64,000 nt of DNA from Scytolyngbya sp. HA4215-MV1 (GTDB lineage Bacteria; Cyanobacteriota; Cyanobacteriia; Leptolyngbyales; Leptolyngbyaceae): assembly GCA_019359045.1 (NCBI GenBank), contig JAHHIA010000004.1, forward strand, positions 248,001 to 312,000, read 5' to 3'. Below, in pieces: positions 45,487-55,466 of the stretch (position 1 is its first letter; each line of letters opens with the position of its first letter). Under the pieces are notes generated by a model. The model saw only the letters and a program-made list of their open reading frames with translations, was not told the origin of the DNA and did no database searches. A program made the position numbers and the translations under genes.

Positions 45487-46566
45487 TTAAGCAGTCACCG
45501 ATGCTTTAGGTCGAGCGAAAATCATTCTGCCTGCCGACGTTTGGAGCGCGCTGGTAACGACCACTTGCAGTTCCCCACCGACATAGCTCCGTCCATCCTC
45601 AACCACCACCATCGTGCCATCTTCCAGATAACCGATCCCCTGAGCTGGCTCTTTGCCTTCTTTTAAGATCTTCAAATCCAAACTATCGCCCGGTAGATAG
45701 GTGGGCCGTACCGATTGAGCCAAATCGTTGACATTCAGTACAATCACTTTTTGCAAGCTGGCAACTTTGTTCAAATTGTAATCATTGGTCAACAAAGTGC
45801 CATTGATATCTTGAGCTAACCGCACCAGTTTGGCATCCACCGTTGCAACGTCTTCATAATCGGCAGGATGAATCACAAGACGCTCTGGGTAGGCAGTTTT
45901 CATGCGATTCAGAATATCTAACCCTCGCCGCCCTCGCACTCGTTTCTGGTCATTGGACGCATCGGCAACTTGTTGCAATTCTTGTAAAACAAACTGGGGA
46001 ACCAAAATTTGCCCCTCCAGAAACCCCGTTTCTAGCAGCTGTTCCACTCGCCCATCAATGACACAACTAGTATCCAAAATTTTTGTAGCCGCAGGCTTGA
46101 GGGTGCCTTCGGCAACAAGCATGGTTTCAACAGTATGGGGGTTGATCAACCGCAGTAATGCCCGACCATGGGCATCTGCCAAAGATACACCAGAAACGGA
46201 GAACATGACGCTGCCCAAAACAGCCGCCAGCGGTTTAATAAAGTTAAACTCTTGGGGGATGGGCAACAGAAAAATGGGGGCAAGCATTAAGTTTGCCACT
46301 AACAGCCCTAGCACCAGACCCACAGCCCGGCTGAGCAAGATATCGGCAGGCATAGCACGAACCTGCACTTCCAGACGACGATAGGTAGTTTGTGCAACTA
46401 GCCCGATCACACCCCCAATCAATGCACCAAAACCCGCAGAGACCCAACGCAGTCCATCTTGGTTGGTGACTTGTTCTTGCACACTGAGTGGTAGCGCTTC
46501 AACGCTGTGGAAGCCGATTCCCCCGCCTGCTAGGATGAATGAAAAAATGATAAGTACGTCAAGCAT
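45487..46566 (-). CDS. PIN/TRAM domain membrane protein (YacL-like)
   Basis: A 359-residue protein. Four membrane helices come first (IFSFILAGGGIGFHS, FGALIGGVIGLVAQ, VGLVLGLLVANLMLAPIFLLP, AAVLGSVMFSVSG), then a PIN nuclease domain (LDTSCVIDGRVEQLLETGF, LVRLAQDINGTLLTNDYNLN with acidic metal ligands) and a C-terminal TRAM RNA-binding domain (LEDGTMVVVEDGRSYVGGELQVVVT). Relatives are known in all cyanobacteria and Firmicutes; the RNA target is unknown. The ATG at 46566 is used over a TTG 30 bases upstream. Confidence 0.88.
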   Translation of the reverse strand: MLDVLIIFSFILAGGGIGFHSVEALPLSVQEQVTNQDGLRWVSAGFGALIGGVIGLVAQTTYRRLEVQVRAMPADILLSRAVGLVLGLLVANLMLAPIFLLPIPQEFNFIKPLAAVLGSVMFSVSGVSLADAHGRALLRLINPHTVETMLVAEGTLKPAATKILDTSCVIDGRVEQLLETGFLEGQILVPQFVLQELQQVADASNDQKRVRGRRGLDILNRMKTAYPERLVIHPADYEDVATVDAKLVRLAQDINGTLLTNDYNLNKVASLQKVIVLNVNDLAQSVRPTYLPGDSLDLKILKEGKEPAQGIGYLEDGTMVVVEDGRSYVGGELQVVVTSALQTSAGRMIFARPKASVTA

Positions 46567-46872
46567 GATTCCAGGCTCTTTGGGGAGTACACCCAACCCT
46601 GCCTAGGGATGGGAGCGTGTCAGGTTGGCAATCTTTTGAGACTTGCGTCTCGATCGCTCCGCTCAAGCAATGAATAAAAAGAAAAAAACGGATAATGAAA
46701 AACAAGGTTACTGAACTGACACAGCTTCATTATACCTGTGGGGCTTGAACTGCCTCAGGAATCAGCTATTTTCTGCATTAGAATTCGGCGTGGCTGTTGG
46801 TAGAAAATCAACGCATCGTTTCAATCAGTTACTTTGTTAAGGGGCTTGCGCCCTCTTTGTTGGAGTAAGTCC

Positions 46873-48132
46873 TTGCCCAATTTCCCGGTGCCTCAGTCTG
46901 CCTACCTCCACATTCCCTTTTGTCGGCGGCGCTGCTACTATTGCGATTTTCCGATCGCAGTCGTGGGCGATCGATCGCTGCTTGCGCCCGGTCAACCGTT
47001 ACAGGGCAATAATTCTGGCACGATCGCTCAGTATGTTGAAATGCTATGTCGAGAGATTCAGCTTGCTCCGGTGTCAGGACAACCCTTAGAGACCGTTTTT
47101 TTGGGGGGTGGTACCCCATCTCTGCTCTCTGTCAGCCAACTCAGCCATATTCTAGACAGGCTGCATGAACGCTTGGGGATTGCTGCAACGGCTGAGATTT
47201 CGATGGAGATGGACCCAGGCACATTTGATCTGGCTCAACTTCAGGGCTATCGAGCCGCGGGCGTCAATCGAGTCAGTCTAGGAATTCAGGCATTTCAGCC
47301 CGAATTGTTGCAGGTCTGTGGCAGATCGCACACTGTTGAGGATATTCAGATTGCTCTAGAGCTGATTCACCAGGTTGAAGTTCCCAGTTTCGGTCTGGAT
47401 CTGATTTCGGGTCTGCCTCACCAGACCCTGCAACAATGGCAAGACTCACTAGAACAGGCGATCGTTCTAAATCCGCATCACCTTTCTTGTTATGACCTGA
47501 CGATCGAGTCCATGACCCCCTTTGGTCGTCAGTACAAACCCGGGCAACACCCTCTGCCCTCCGACGAAACCGCAGCCCAAATGTATCGTCTGGCGCAACA
47601 GAGCCTCACAACCGCAGGCTACGAACATTACGAAATCTCTAACTACGCCCAACCCGGCTACCAATGTCGCCACAACCGCGTCTATTGGGAAAATCGTCCC
47701 TTCTATGGTTTTGGTATGGGTGCCACCAGCTATCTCCAAGAAGAACGCTTCGCTCGTCCGCGTAAAACCCGAGAATACTATACCTGGGTGGAGGCAATAT
47801 ATCGTCGAGAAAGTGATGCAGAAGGGAGAGAAAAGGGTGAAGCTTTTTCTCTTGACTCTGATGCTGCAACCCTGCACTCTGCTAGTACGTCAGATGCCTT
47901 ACTCGACACCCTCATGCTGGGGCTACGCCTCGCGGAAGGATTAAGTCGCAGGGATTTAGCCGAAAATTTTGGGACGGCGATCGTTGAAAAAATTTGTCGA
48001 TGTTTAGCTCCTTATGAGCCAAAAGGCTGGCTGGAGATCGGTTCCGACCGCATTCGCCTAATTGATCCGGAAGGTTTTTTGTTTTCGAACGTAATCTTAA
48101 TTGATTTATTTGAGGAATTTGGAGAAGGTTGA
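46873..48132 (+). CDS. hemW: Radical SAM haem chaperone HemW
   Basis: A 419-residue radical SAM protein of the HemN/HemW class. The first residues SAYLHIPFCRRRCYYCDF carry the CxxxCxxC iron-sulfur ligands; LGGGTPSLLS, EMDPGTF, RVSLGIQAFQPELL and FGLDLISGLPHQT follow. HemW binds haem and delivers it to haem proteins; it lacks coproporphyrinogen oxidase activity because the Cys preceding the cluster in HemN is absent. A C-terminal HemN-like domain contains LMLGLRLAEGLS. The TTG at 46873 with GGAG eight bases upstream is chosen over a TTG at 46834. Confidence 0.9.
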   Translation: MPNFPVPQSAYLHIPFCRRRCYYCDFPIAVVGDRSLLAPGQPLQGNNSGTIAQYVEMLCREIQLAPVSGQPLETVFLGGGTPSLLSVSQLSHILDRLHERLGIAATAEISMEMDPGTFDLAQLQGYRAAGVNRVSLGIQAFQPELLQVCGRSHTVEDIQIALELIHQVEVPSFGLDLISGLPHQTLQQWQDSLEQAIVLNPHHLSCYDLTIESMTPFGRQYKPGQHPLPSDETAAQMYRLAQQSLTTAGYEHYEISNYAQPGYQCRHNRVYWENRPFYGFGMGATSYLQEERFARPRKTREYYTWVEAIYRRESDAEGREKGEAFSLDSDAATLHSASTSDALLDTLMLGLRLAEGLSRRDLAENFGTAIVEKICRCLAPYEPKGWLEIGSDRIRLIDPEGFLFSNVILIDLFEEFGEG

Positions 48133-48181
48133 GCACAAATTTTCTCGGTGCTGACTGTCATTAAATAATGCCTAAAAAATT

Positions 48182-48212
48182 ACGGTTGGAGGAATTTCAA
48201 TTCTCCAACCGT
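48182..48212. terminator. Bidirectional terminator between hemW and grxD
   Basis: ACGGTTGGAG and CTCCAACCGT form the stem base, continued by AATT/AATT around TC, between two convergent genes. It can end both transcripts. Confidence 0.65.
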
Positions 48213-48268
48213 GAATAATCTACGATTTTGTCTCTAAAAAGTGCACAAAATCCAGTTTTGACCACCGT

Positions 48269-48592
48269 TTAGGACGCGAGCGCAACCTCTACCAGTTGCT
48301 GCAATTCGCCTTTCTGGTAAAGCTCGATCAAAATATCCGAGCCACCAATAAATTGCCCATTGATATACACCTGGGGAATGGTGGGCCAATTGGAATATTC
48401 CTTGATCCCCTGACGGATTTCGTAGTCATCTAAAACATCGATCGTCTCGTAGGGAACCCCTAGCGTATTTAAAATTTGAACCGCATTGTTCGAGAAGCCA
48501 CACTGAGGCATCAATTTATTGCCCTTCATAAAAACTAGAATCTTGTTCTGTTGAACCAAGGTATCAATCCGTTCTTTCAGTTCTGGAGTCAT
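48269..48592 (-). CDS. grxD: Monothiol glutaredoxin Grx4 family
   Basis: A 107-residue glutaredoxin with the monothiol active site PQCGFS and the usual start [50 protein letters not shown]. Grx4 proteins carry [2Fe-2S] clusters and pass them, often with a BolA partner. A bolA gene lies next to it on the same strand, 85 bases upstream, supporting that pair here. Confidence 0.95.
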   Translation of the reverse strand: MTPELKERIDTLVQQNKILVFMKGNKLMPQCGFSNNAVQILNTLGVPYETIDVLDDYEIRQGIKEYSNWPTIPQVYINGQFIGGSDILIELYQKGELQQLVEVALAS

Positions 48593-48677
48593 AGCCTTTG
48601 TCGGTTACTTTGCGAAATGGGTGGGAAGTGTATGCCAAAAATTCAAGCTCGAAACGAAACATAGATCAACGAAACAG

Positions 48678-48932
48678 CTAACTTGTCGTTGCCGCCCAAG
48701 TTTCAGGCGTATAGGTTTTCAGTGCTAAGGCATGAATCGCTTCACTCGACATCGCCTGTCGCACCGCACCATAAACCATTTGGTGTTGCTGAACCAGCCC
48801 CTTTCCGGCAAATGCTGAAGAGACCACAGTGACCTGGTAATGATCCCCTCCCCCAGTCAGATCTTGCACTTGCACTTTCGCGTCAGGTAGTTCAGCCTTG
48901 ATCATTGCTTCAACTTGATCGGGGCTAATCAT
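48678..48932 (-). CDS. BolA family protein
   Basis: An 84-residue BolA-fold protein: [41 protein letters not shown], and the helix [22 protein letters not shown]. The His in GDHY and the C-terminal region contact the cluster in Grx4-BolA complexes. It is transcribed with grxD; the pair senses or moves iron-sulfur clusters and iron status. Confidence 0.92.
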   Translation of the reverse strand: MISPDQVEAMIKAELPDAKVQVQDLTGGGDHYQVTVVSSAFAGKGLVQQHQMVYGAVRQAMSSEAIHALALKTYTPETWAATTS

Positions 48933-49015
48933 TCTGATTCCTCTTATTATTACTATGCCAACGTTTTCAGAGATCGGGTGAATGCCTTCGAGATTCCTCA
49001 GGTTATTTTTAGCTT

Positions 49016-49636
49016 TTAGCGGGGAGCCGCAGAGGTGGGCTGCCCATCGCGAGGACGAGGGAAGGGAGATTCAACAAATCCCAACTCAAATAGTTGCTGA
49101 TAAGCTTTCTTGCCCAGGTCGCGCGTGGGTTGTTGGCTGCGGATAATTTGCACCAGCAAAGGAACTGCTAATTCAGGTTGGTTTTGTGCTCGATGCACCA
49201 ATGCCAATTGATAAGTTGCTTGATCCCGCATCTGAGCAGTTTCGAGCGCTTTGCGTCGCTGGGAATCCGCAATGCGATTATCGATCCCAGAGAAGCTTCC
49301 GGCGAGATCTTGATAAAAGTTGGAAAGTTGATTAAAAACCTGGCGGGCTTCCTGAAGCTTCTTCATCGCCAGATCATATTTCTGAGCTGAAACTGCATCA
49401 CTCGCTTCAGTCATCAGCCGCTGTCCCCCCGGGATGCTGAGAAGATTGCCATCTTGTGAGACGGGACGTAAGACATTGGGATCATTGGGATCAATTGGTT
49501 TGGGCTGAGTGGAGTCCTCTGGCGCAACAGTGGGGGTTTGAGCCGTGACAAACCTCAGCGGGGTCAGGGTTGCCAAAATTGCCAGGGATAAAGAACCGGC
49601 AAAGCGAATCAGGCGAACAGTTCCAGAGGTTTCCAT
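49016..49636 (-). CDS. Secreted helical (TPR-like) hypothetical protein
   Basis: A 206-residue protein with a signal peptide ([21 protein letters not shown]), a Pro-rich stretch, then helices [38 protein letters not shown] and [39 protein letters not shown]. The second half reads like two tetratricopeptide repeats. The role is unknown; a periplasmic scaffold is likely. It stands alone. Confidence 0.7.
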   Translation of the reverse strand: METSGTVRLIRFAGSLSLAILATLTPLRFVTAQTPTVAPEDSTQPKPIDPNDPNVLRPVSQDGNLLSIPGGQRLMTEASDAVSAQKYDLAMKKLQEARQVFNQLSNFYQDLAGSFSGIDNRIADSQRRKALETAQMRDQATYQLALVHRAQNQPELAVPLLVQIIRSQQPTRDLGKKAYQQLFELGFVESPFPRPRDGQPTSAAPR

Positions 49637-50022
49637 GAGAGACTCGGTGAAAAATTTAGGACAAACTTGACATTTCGCGATTTTACCATTACCAGCCCGT
49701 TACGTGGTGTAGATCGCTGAAGCAGAGATTAGAAAGGCATTTGAGAATAGAGAGAGCCTCTGGGATCACCATGTCAATTGGACTTGGGGATCAATTTCCC
49801 TTGGTTATGGCTAAAGGGTTTACTTGAATTTTGCATTTGTTCGAGTTGCCCCATTCTCGAAATCTAAAGTCATTCACTCAAACTTGAGCGGATAAGGCAG
49901 ACTGTAGATAATTCTTTTGACAAGCTGCTGGGGCGATCTCAGAGGTCGAGCACATTGACGCCTCCACCCAAATTTTGTTCATCAGCTTGTCCGTCAGGTT
50001 CCTGAAAGCTTCCGTTTACTAA

Positions 50023-50104
50023 GCGTTGCTGAATCAATGTATGAATTTTAGAGTTGTATGGATTGAAACTTTGTTCCAAATTCATACTGCTATTCAGCAA
50101 CACC
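50023..50104. repeat. MITE-like repeat, TTGCTGAA family, complete copy
   Basis: Terminal inverted ends GCGTTGCTGAAT and ATTCAGCAACACC frame 82 bases whose interior has ATGTATGAATTTT, GTTGTATGG and AATTCATACT. It is the best-preserved version of this end structure in the window. Confidence 0.75.
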
Positions 50105-50126
50105 GTTTGCTAAGTAGTCCGCCCCT

Positions 50127-50200
50127 GATTAATTGCAAGAAAGGGGTTTGGGGGAGTCCTCCAACCCAACACCTCTTCAATTAATGACAGCCATCCACTT
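50127..50200. repeat. Repeat, AATTAATTG-AAGAAAGGGG family, copy 1
   Basis: ATTAATTGCAAGAAAGGGGTTTGGGGG with the mirror end CTTCAATTAATGACAGCC matches 55467-55573, which begins AATTAATTGTAAGAAAGGGG and ends CTTCAAATTAATTTAGCC. The middle is a variable hairpin. Confidence 0.65.
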
Positions 50201-50253
50201 AGCTGCCTTGAGACTGATGTATTTGGACAGGTGTATTTGGCAGGTGTATTGCA

Positions 50254-52371
50254 ATGACTGGCGCAGCAAGTTTCCCTAATCATTCTCAGGACAATCTTCA
50301 AGGTAGCGGAATGCCAGAGTCTAGCCGGGGCAACATTCTCCAGCGAGGGGGGGAGGAATTGCTTCTGGAAAAAGTCGCCGATCGCTTCGTGGTTCGTCCA
50401 GCTGCAGAAGGATCGCTCTCAACCCTGGGGCAACAAATCTCGGCTCAAATGATTGAGCAGGTACCGCGTTCTAACTTGACTGAGTTTGTTGTCAATCCAG
50501 CGCAACGGGATCAGGCAATGCAGCAGGCGCGGCAATCTCCCGCAGTGAGCTTTGTCAGCCATGTGTATGAGTTGAAAAATGCACCAGGGACACGGGTCTA
50601 TTTGACGGATCAGATAACCATTCAGTTTGCCAACCAGGTGACAGGCGACACGATCGCGGCGATCGCCCAGGAAGTGGGATTAGAGCAGATGCGGGCGGTG
50701 ACTGGCATCCCCAATACCTTTATTTTTCGTATTACAACACAGGCGATCGAAAATCCCATCAAGCTGACCAATCGCCTGATGCAGCGATCGGACGTGCTCA
50801 CTGCCGAACCCAATATTGTCGTTAAGGCAAAATCCCAGTACCAACCTCGTGACCCCCTGTATCCCAAGCAGTGGCATCTTAACCACAATGGTGGTTCTCA
50901 GCTTGCTGCTGGGTCTCATGTCTTTGCTGAGCAAGCCTGGGATATTACCCGTGGCAACCGAGCGGTGGTGGTGGCTGTGATGGACGATTCCGTCGATCTT
51001 AACCATCCAGATTTTCAGGGAAAAGGCAAAATTGTTGCCCCCAGAGATTTTCACGATCGTGACTTTTTGCCGCTCCCCGGACTACCTGACGATAACCACG
51101 GCACTGCCTGCGCGGGCGTTGCTGTTGCAGAAGAGAACGGGGTGGGGGCGGTTGGCGTTGCTCCGGGCTGTGCTCTGATGCCAATTCGCACCAGTGGCTA
51201 CCTGGAAGATGATGTTATTGAGGAACTTTTTGAGTGGGCAATCCAAAAAGGTGCTTGGGTGATCTCCTGTAGTTGGGGACCGGCTTCGATTTACTTTCCC
51301 CTCTCTCTCCGACAACGAGCCGCTTTGACTCATGCTGCCACCGCAGGACGTAACGGCAAAGGCTGCGTCATTGTCTTTGCCGCGGGAAATTCTAACCGCC
51401 CAACCAATGGCACAGTCAACGAACAAGGGTGGCCCAACAATGCCCTGCAAGGTCTCACTCAATGGCTGGGTGGATTTACCGTCCACCCCGATGTCATCAC
51501 AGTGTCTGCTTGCACAAGTCTGAGCAAAAAAGCCGCTTATAGTAACTGGGGGGCGGAAGTTTCTGTCTGTGCGCCTAGCAACAACGCTCCTCCCGGCGCA
51601 TGGTTAGAATCCACTGGGTTTATTGCAACTGCGCCTCAAATCACGGTTCCCTTACCTGGGTTAGGGATTTTTACCACCGATCGCCTCGGCAGTGAAGGGT
51701 ATGACGCTAGTAACTTCACCTCAGATTTTGGCGGTACTTCTAGCGCCTGTCCGTTGGTCGCTGGGGTGGCTGCACTGGTGCTTTCTGCTAACCCCGACCT
51801 CACCGCCCCGCAAGTCAAACGAATCTTGCAAGACAGTGCTGACAAAATCATCGATCCCAATCCTGACCCCCAACTGGGTCTTAGAAAGGGTTCCTATGAA
51901 TCAGATGGGCACTCCGACTGGTTCGGTTATGGCAAAGTCAATGCGTTCAAAGCCGTACAGGCAGCCCAGCGGATGAGACAACAGCCGGCTGCCGCAGTGC
52001 GACAAATCTCAGCACAAAGCAACACAGCCCTGGCAATTCCAGATGACAATCCACAAGGCATCACCAGTACAATACAAATCTCTGAAGCTGCCGCTGCGCG
52101 GGATATTCAAGTATCTATCAATCTTGAACACACTTACCTGGGGGATATTGAAATTAGTCTAATCGCCCCATCCGGCAAGGAAGTCTTATTACAAAGTCGT
52201 AATCTGGGACGCAAAACGAACCTGCAATTCACCTATGTGCCCCAAACCACCCCCAGTCTAAAAAATCTTCTGAATCAACCCACTCAAGGACGCTGGCAGT
52301 TACGAATTGTCGATCGGGCGCCCAGTGATACTGGAACTTTGAAAAGCTGGCAGTTGACCTTGGGTGTGTAG
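50254..52371 (+). CDS. S8 family serine peptidase with P domain
   Basis: A 705-residue subtilase. After a fervidolysin-like N-terminal prodomain (residues 1-200) the catalytic domain shows VMDDSVDLNHP (Asp244), DNHGTACAGV (His282), VISCSWGP, VFAAGNS and GGTSSACPLVAG (Ser496). A P domain of proprotein-convertase type (NLEHTYLGDIEISLIAPSG, RWQLRIVDRAPSDTGTLKSW) closes the chain. No signal peptide is obvious. Possible roles include processing of surface or toxin proteins; no substrate is seen nearby. Confidence 0.88.
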   Translation: MTGAASFPNHSQDNLQGSGMPESSRGNILQRGGEELLLEKVADRFVVRPAAEGSLSTLGQQISAQMIEQVPRSNLTEFVVNPAQRDQAMQQARQSPAVSFVSHVYELKNAPGTRVYLTDQITIQFANQVTGDTIAAIAQEVGLEQMRAVTGIPNTFIFRITTQAIENPIKLTNRLMQRSDVLTAEPNIVVKAKSQYQPRDPLYPKQWHLNHNGGSQLAAGSHVFAEQAWDITRGNRAVVVAVMDDSVDLNHPDFQGKGKIVAPRDFHDRDFLPLPGLPDDNHGTACAGVAVAEENGVGAVGVAPGCALMPIRTSGYLEDDVIEELFEWAIQKGAWVISCSWGPASIYFPLSLRQRAALTHAATAGRNGKGCVIVFAAGNSNRPTNGTVNEQGWPNNALQGLTQWLGGFTVHPDVITVSACTSLSKKAAYSNWGAEVSVCAPSNNAPPGAWLESTGFIATAPQITVPLPGLGIFTTDRLGSEGYDASNFTSDFGGTSSACPLVAGVAALVLSANPDLTAPQVKRILQDSADKIIDPNPDPQLGLRKGSYESDGHSDWFGYGKVNAFKAVQAAQRMRQQPAAAVRQISAQSNTALAIPDDNPQGITSTIQISEAAAARDIQVSINLEHTYLGDIEISLIAPSGKEVLLQSRNLGRKTNLQFTYVPQTTPSLKNLLNQPTQGRWQLRIVDRAPSDTGTLKSWQLTLGV

Positions 52372-52376
52372 GGCAA

Positions 52377-53126
52377 TTACGACGCGTATCTCATCGCACG
52401 TTCTTCGCCAGCCATGCGTTTGAGGCTGGATTCTAGATCAAACGTGAGCTTTTGAGCACTGCACTTAGGGGTACCAGAGTCGTATTTAGCCACTTCTAAA
52501 GGCGTGCCGATATCGATTTTGACTCGGCTACGCCAGGGCACAAAAGGATCGCTGTAGGTGAGGTGAATTGGTACGATCTGAGTGCCTAAATCCGGGTGGT
52601 TGGCTTCTGCTTGGAGCGCGAGACGAGCAAGTCCTGGCTTGAGGCGATGCATCTGGTTGTCCCGATAGATTCCTCCTTCAGGAAAAATAACAAGGGCTTC
52701 ACCGTTTTGTAGCAATTCGACCCCATACCGCAGACTGGCAATTCCGGGTTGCCGAGTGTCGATTGGGAAGCCGCCCATATGACTAATCAACCAGCCCTGA
52801 AGCCCCCGCACTTCATTTGCTGAGACCATGAAACGCAAATCTCGTCCCGTGACTTCTCGTCCTGCTGCATAGGGGATCAATAGCGCATCCCACCGAGATC
52901 GGTGGGTCGGTGCCAAAATCACAGGTCCCGATCGCGGCAGATTTTCTTGTCCTGTGATCGTAATGTGTTTGAAGTAGAAAGGCATGACCACCCTGCGTCC
53001 CAAAGGATAAGCCATAGAGAGCATCCAGGGAGAAAATTGTGCCCCCATTTTTGGAGTTTTAGCAGTCGATGGCACCAGAGACGATTCAGAAGCATGAAAC
53101 GGGGACATGGCATTCAGAGAGAGCAT
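52377..53126 (-). CDS. plsC: 1-acyl-sn-glycerol-3-phosphate acyltransferase
   Basis: A 249-residue acyltransferase with the HX4D catalytic motif (THRSRWD), the substrate segment FPEGGIYRDNQMHRLKPGLARLA, and VPIHLTYSDPFVPW. It adds the second acyl chain to lysophosphatidic acid in membrane lipid synthesis; several such paralogues usually exist, so the substrate preference is not sure. The ATG at 53126 is used; a second ATG at 53108 is possible. It abuts the subtilase tail to tail. Confidence 0.88.
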   Translation of the reverse strand: MLSLNAMSPFHASESSLVPSTAKTPKMGAQFSPWMLSMAYPLGRRVVMPFYFKHITITGQENLPRSGPVILAPTHRSRWDALLIPYAAGREVTGRDLRFMVSANEVRGLQGWLISHMGGFPIDTRQPGIASLRYGVELLQNGEALVIFPEGGIYRDNQMHRLKPGLARLALQAEANHPDLGTQIVPIHLTYSDPFVPWRSRVKIDIGTPLEVAKYDSGTPKCSAQKLTFDLESSLKRMAGEERAMRYAS

Positions 53127-53252
53127 GTTGACAGCAGTAGATGACTAAAATTTTTGAAAGGAGGCTGCAATGGGGTATTGAACGCATATTTTGCGTCACC
53201 TTTAAACCGTAGAGGGTTTTCTGCTTCTCGTCTGACCAAAAAAGGACAGTTT

Positions 53253-53759
53253 TCAGGGTGTCCATCGTTGCTTGTCTCGTCGCTGGGCAAACCATGCCTG
53301 CAACTGTTCTCGACAGGCACGTTCTAAAATTCCTCCCAGAACGGGCAAGCGATGGTTAGAGCCGGGACTATCGGGTAAATTCATCACGGTTCGCACCGCT
53401 CCTGCTTTGGGATCGTCTGCGCCATAAACTAATAAACCGAGCCGTGCCAAAACGATCGCCCCTGCACACATGGGACAAGGTTCTAAGGTGACATAGAGGG
53501 TGCATTGGTTGAGGTGCCAGGTTTTCAACCGCTGCCCCGCCGCCCGCAGAGCCAAAACTTCCGCATGGGCAGTGGGATCGCTCTCCCGCTCTCGCCGATT
53601 TTCCGCCTCAGCAACCACACACCCATCCTGATCCACGACGATTGCCCCAACTGGCACATCTCCTTCTTTTCCTGCTTGTTCAGCCAAGTGCAGCGCCCGC
53701 TCCATCCAGCGACGATGGTTGAGGTAGGTGGGATCAGTGAGCGGAGCCGGAGGACTCAT
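53253..53759 (-). CDS. tadA: tRNA adenosine(34) deaminase TadA
   Basis: A 168-residue zinc deaminase: PTAHAEVLALRAAG supplies the His and the proton-shuttling Glu, and LEPCPMCAGAIVLARL the two zinc Cys. It turns adenosine at the wobble position of tRNA-Arg(ACG) into inosine, an essential step. The ATG at 53759 has AGGAG six bases upstream; a GTG at 53765 has no room for a site. It follows grxC on the same strand. Confidence 0.94.
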   Translation of the reverse strand: MSPPAPLTDPTYLNHRRWMERALHLAEQAGKEGDVPVGAIVVDQDGCVVAEAENRRERESDPTAHAEVLALRAAGQRLKTWHLNQCTLYVTLEPCPMCAGAIVLARLGLLVYGADDPKAGAVRTVMNLPDSPGSNHRLPVLGGILERACREQLQAWFAQRRDKQRWTP

Positions 53760-53767
53760 GTCCACTC

Positions 53768-54085
53768 CTATGCCATTGATTGCGCTAACAGTCCATCCAA
53801 CTGCCCTTTTTGGTCAAGGGTATAAAGGTCATCACATCCTCCAACAGGTTGCTGATTGATAAAAATCTGGGGCACTGATCGCCGTCCATTAGCACGGTCT
53901 GCCATTTTGGCTCTAGCGGCTTCATCGCCATCAATTTTGTATTCGGTATAATTGACTCCTTTCCACCAGAGCAAGAGTTTGGCTCGAATACAAAAGGGAC
54001 AAGTCTGCCAGGTGTAAATCTCGACATTGGCTTTGACTCGGTCTGGGTAGCGCCCCAGCAAAGGATTGATAAATTCACGGATCAT
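53768..54085 (-). CDS. grxC: Glutaredoxin 3 (GrxC-type)
   Basis: A 105-residue dithiol-style glutaredoxin with YTWQTCPFCIRAKLLL (CPFC active site), YTEYKIDGDEAA, and SVPQIFINQQPVGGCDDLY. It uses glutathione to reduce protein disulfides. The ATG at 54085 follows GGAGG; the open frame upstream (to 54154) is not part of the family. The next gene, tadA, starts eight bases after its stop. Confidence 0.92.
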   Translation of the reverse strand: MIREFINPLLGRYPDRVKANVEIYTWQTCPFCIRAKLLLWWKGVNYTEYKIDGDEAARAKMADRANGRRSVPQIFINQQPVGGCDDLYTLDQKGQLDGLLAQSMA

Positions 54086-54407
54086 AGGAACCTCCGAAGC
54101 GTTATGGATGCGATCGTCCGTGGAGAATGGATGCAAAAACTGAATAGTCAACAATTACACTTCAACTAAGAGGGTGAGAGAAATTTTTTACCAGCATTTC
54201 TCCGGAAACGCACTCTGATTTTGACCCATGATTGAGGACTAAGATATTCAGCTGATTTTTTTAGCGTAACGGATATCGGTGGATTGGGAAAACCTGGCGG
54301 AGTCATCCCTTGATGGAAGATTGCAACTCTGAGACAGATGAGGTGAAGCAAGCGCGCTTAAACAGGGGTAGCAATCAGAAACCCGATCGACAGTCGGCAA
54401 CCAGGAA
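54086..54407. other. Intergenic region, no feature seen
   Basis: The 322 bases between grxC and the CadD-like gene show no credible frame, repeat or hairpin. Confidence 0.5.
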
Positions 54408-55067
54408 TTAGAAGGGGCTTCTGAGTCCGACAAGCGAGAATGAATCATTCTCAAGCAAAATAAAAATGCCTAAGCCAATGAAAACAAAGGGAATCAGAGC
54501 ATCGCCATAGCGGACTAAGAAATGGGCAATGCCTGGAAACTGAGCGAGACGCAAAGCGATGTAGCACCAGACTCCAACCATGATAAAAAATAAGGCAAGA
54601 ATGATCCCCAAACTGGCAAGATTGTTGCTAGCAAAGAGCGGCACGTAAATGCCAATGTTGTCTCCCCCATTCGCAAAGGTGACGGCTGCCACCCCATAAG
54701 TTTTGGCTCCCAATAAACTAGACAGTGAGAGCTTTGGACTCAGGGCTTGAGTTTGCTCGGTAACAGAAATGATCTGAGTTTTTTTTTCCTCATGATCTGG
54801 ACGGCAAAGCTGGTAGAGACCGATCGCGATCGGCACCATTCCCAGCAATCCAATCCAGGGTTGAGGGAGTAACCTTCCCCCAAAAAAGCCCGGGAGGCTG
54901 GCTAAGATAATGACTAAAAAGCCTAAATACTGCCCAGTCACAATATGTCTACGCCGAAACTGATCATCAACCTGGCGAAAAAATAGCATCAGCACCAAAA
55001 TATCGTCCAGATTTGTTGCGACAAAGGCACTGATGCTTGAAATTACTGTGGTCAGAAGCCAATTCAT
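54408..55067 (-). CDS. CadD family cadmium resistance-type transporter
   Basis: A 219-residue protein with six predicted membrane helices: VISSISAFVATNLDDILVLMLFF (with the conserved acidic NLDD), GQYLGFLVIILASLPGFFGG, WIGLLGMVPIAIGLYQL, LLGAKTYGVAAVTFANGGDNIGIYVPLF (FANGGDNIG), IILALFFIMVGVWCYIAL and IPFVFIGLGIFILLEN. The CadD family expels cadmium or other cations; here the true ion is unknown. It stands alone. Confidence 0.82.
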   Translation of the reverse strand: MNWLLTTVISSISAFVATNLDDILVLMLFFRQVDDQFRRRHIVTGQYLGFLVIILASLPGFFGGRLLPQPWIGLLGMVPIAIGLYQLCRPDHEEKKTQIISVTEQTQALSPKLSLSSLLGAKTYGVAAVTFANGGDNIGIYVPLFASNNLASLGIILALFFIMVGVWCYIALRLAQFPGIAHFLVRYGDALIPFVFIGLGIFILLENDSFSLVGLRSPF

Positions 55068-55232
55068 CTCGATCGGATAGCGTCAGTTCATGAGTTTTCT
55101 GAATCATAAGTCAAGTTATCAATCGCTTCGTTAAGCCTTATGTAACTCTTGTGTCGTCTTGTATTTTCTCAATCCACTGATTTCCAGATTCGCTAAGGTG
55201 AAACTTGAAAAGATTTTTAGTGCAGGGGTATT

Positions 55233-55460
55233 ATGTCTCCTCTCTTGTTACGCCACCTCTGGTCCTTGATTGAGGCAACCCAAGCCAGTACCTTGTTGAA
55301 TTTGGACGATGCCAACTTGGTGCAATGGCTCCTGCGTCAGTTAGACAGTCAACGATCGCTCAATCATCAAGAAGCTGATCTCTTGAATCATTACATTCGC
55401 TCTAAGTTGTCTCTTATTCGCGATTTGGCACAAGAACGGCGCACAGCACATTACTTTTAA
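55233..55460 (+). CDS. Small conserved cyanobacterial protein
   Basis: A 75-residue helical protein: LLLRHLWSLIEATQASTLLNLDDANLVQWLLRQLDSQR followed by LNHQEADLLNHYIRSKLSLIRDLA. The sequence looks like one I have seen as an unnamed short protein of many cyanobacteria; no function is known. ATG at 55233, preceded by GGGG. It lies between convergent and divergent genes and is probably monocistronic. Confidence 0.7.
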   Translation: MSPLLLRHLWSLIEATQASTLLNLDDANLVQWLLRQLDSQRSLNHQEADLLNHYIRSKLSLIRDLAQERRTAHYF

Positions 55461-55466
55461 GTAGAT

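Larger units (their letters stand above)
49637..50253. other. Intergenic region with two repeat elements
   Basis: Contains a TTGCTGAA-family repeat (50023-50104) and an AATTAATTG-family repeat (50127-50200). No gene is seen. Confidence 0.55.

Noticed and set aside
50254-52371. Link of the subtilase to the eCIS-cargo genes
   Set aside because: It lies 28 kb away without shared operon or leader, so no connection is supported.
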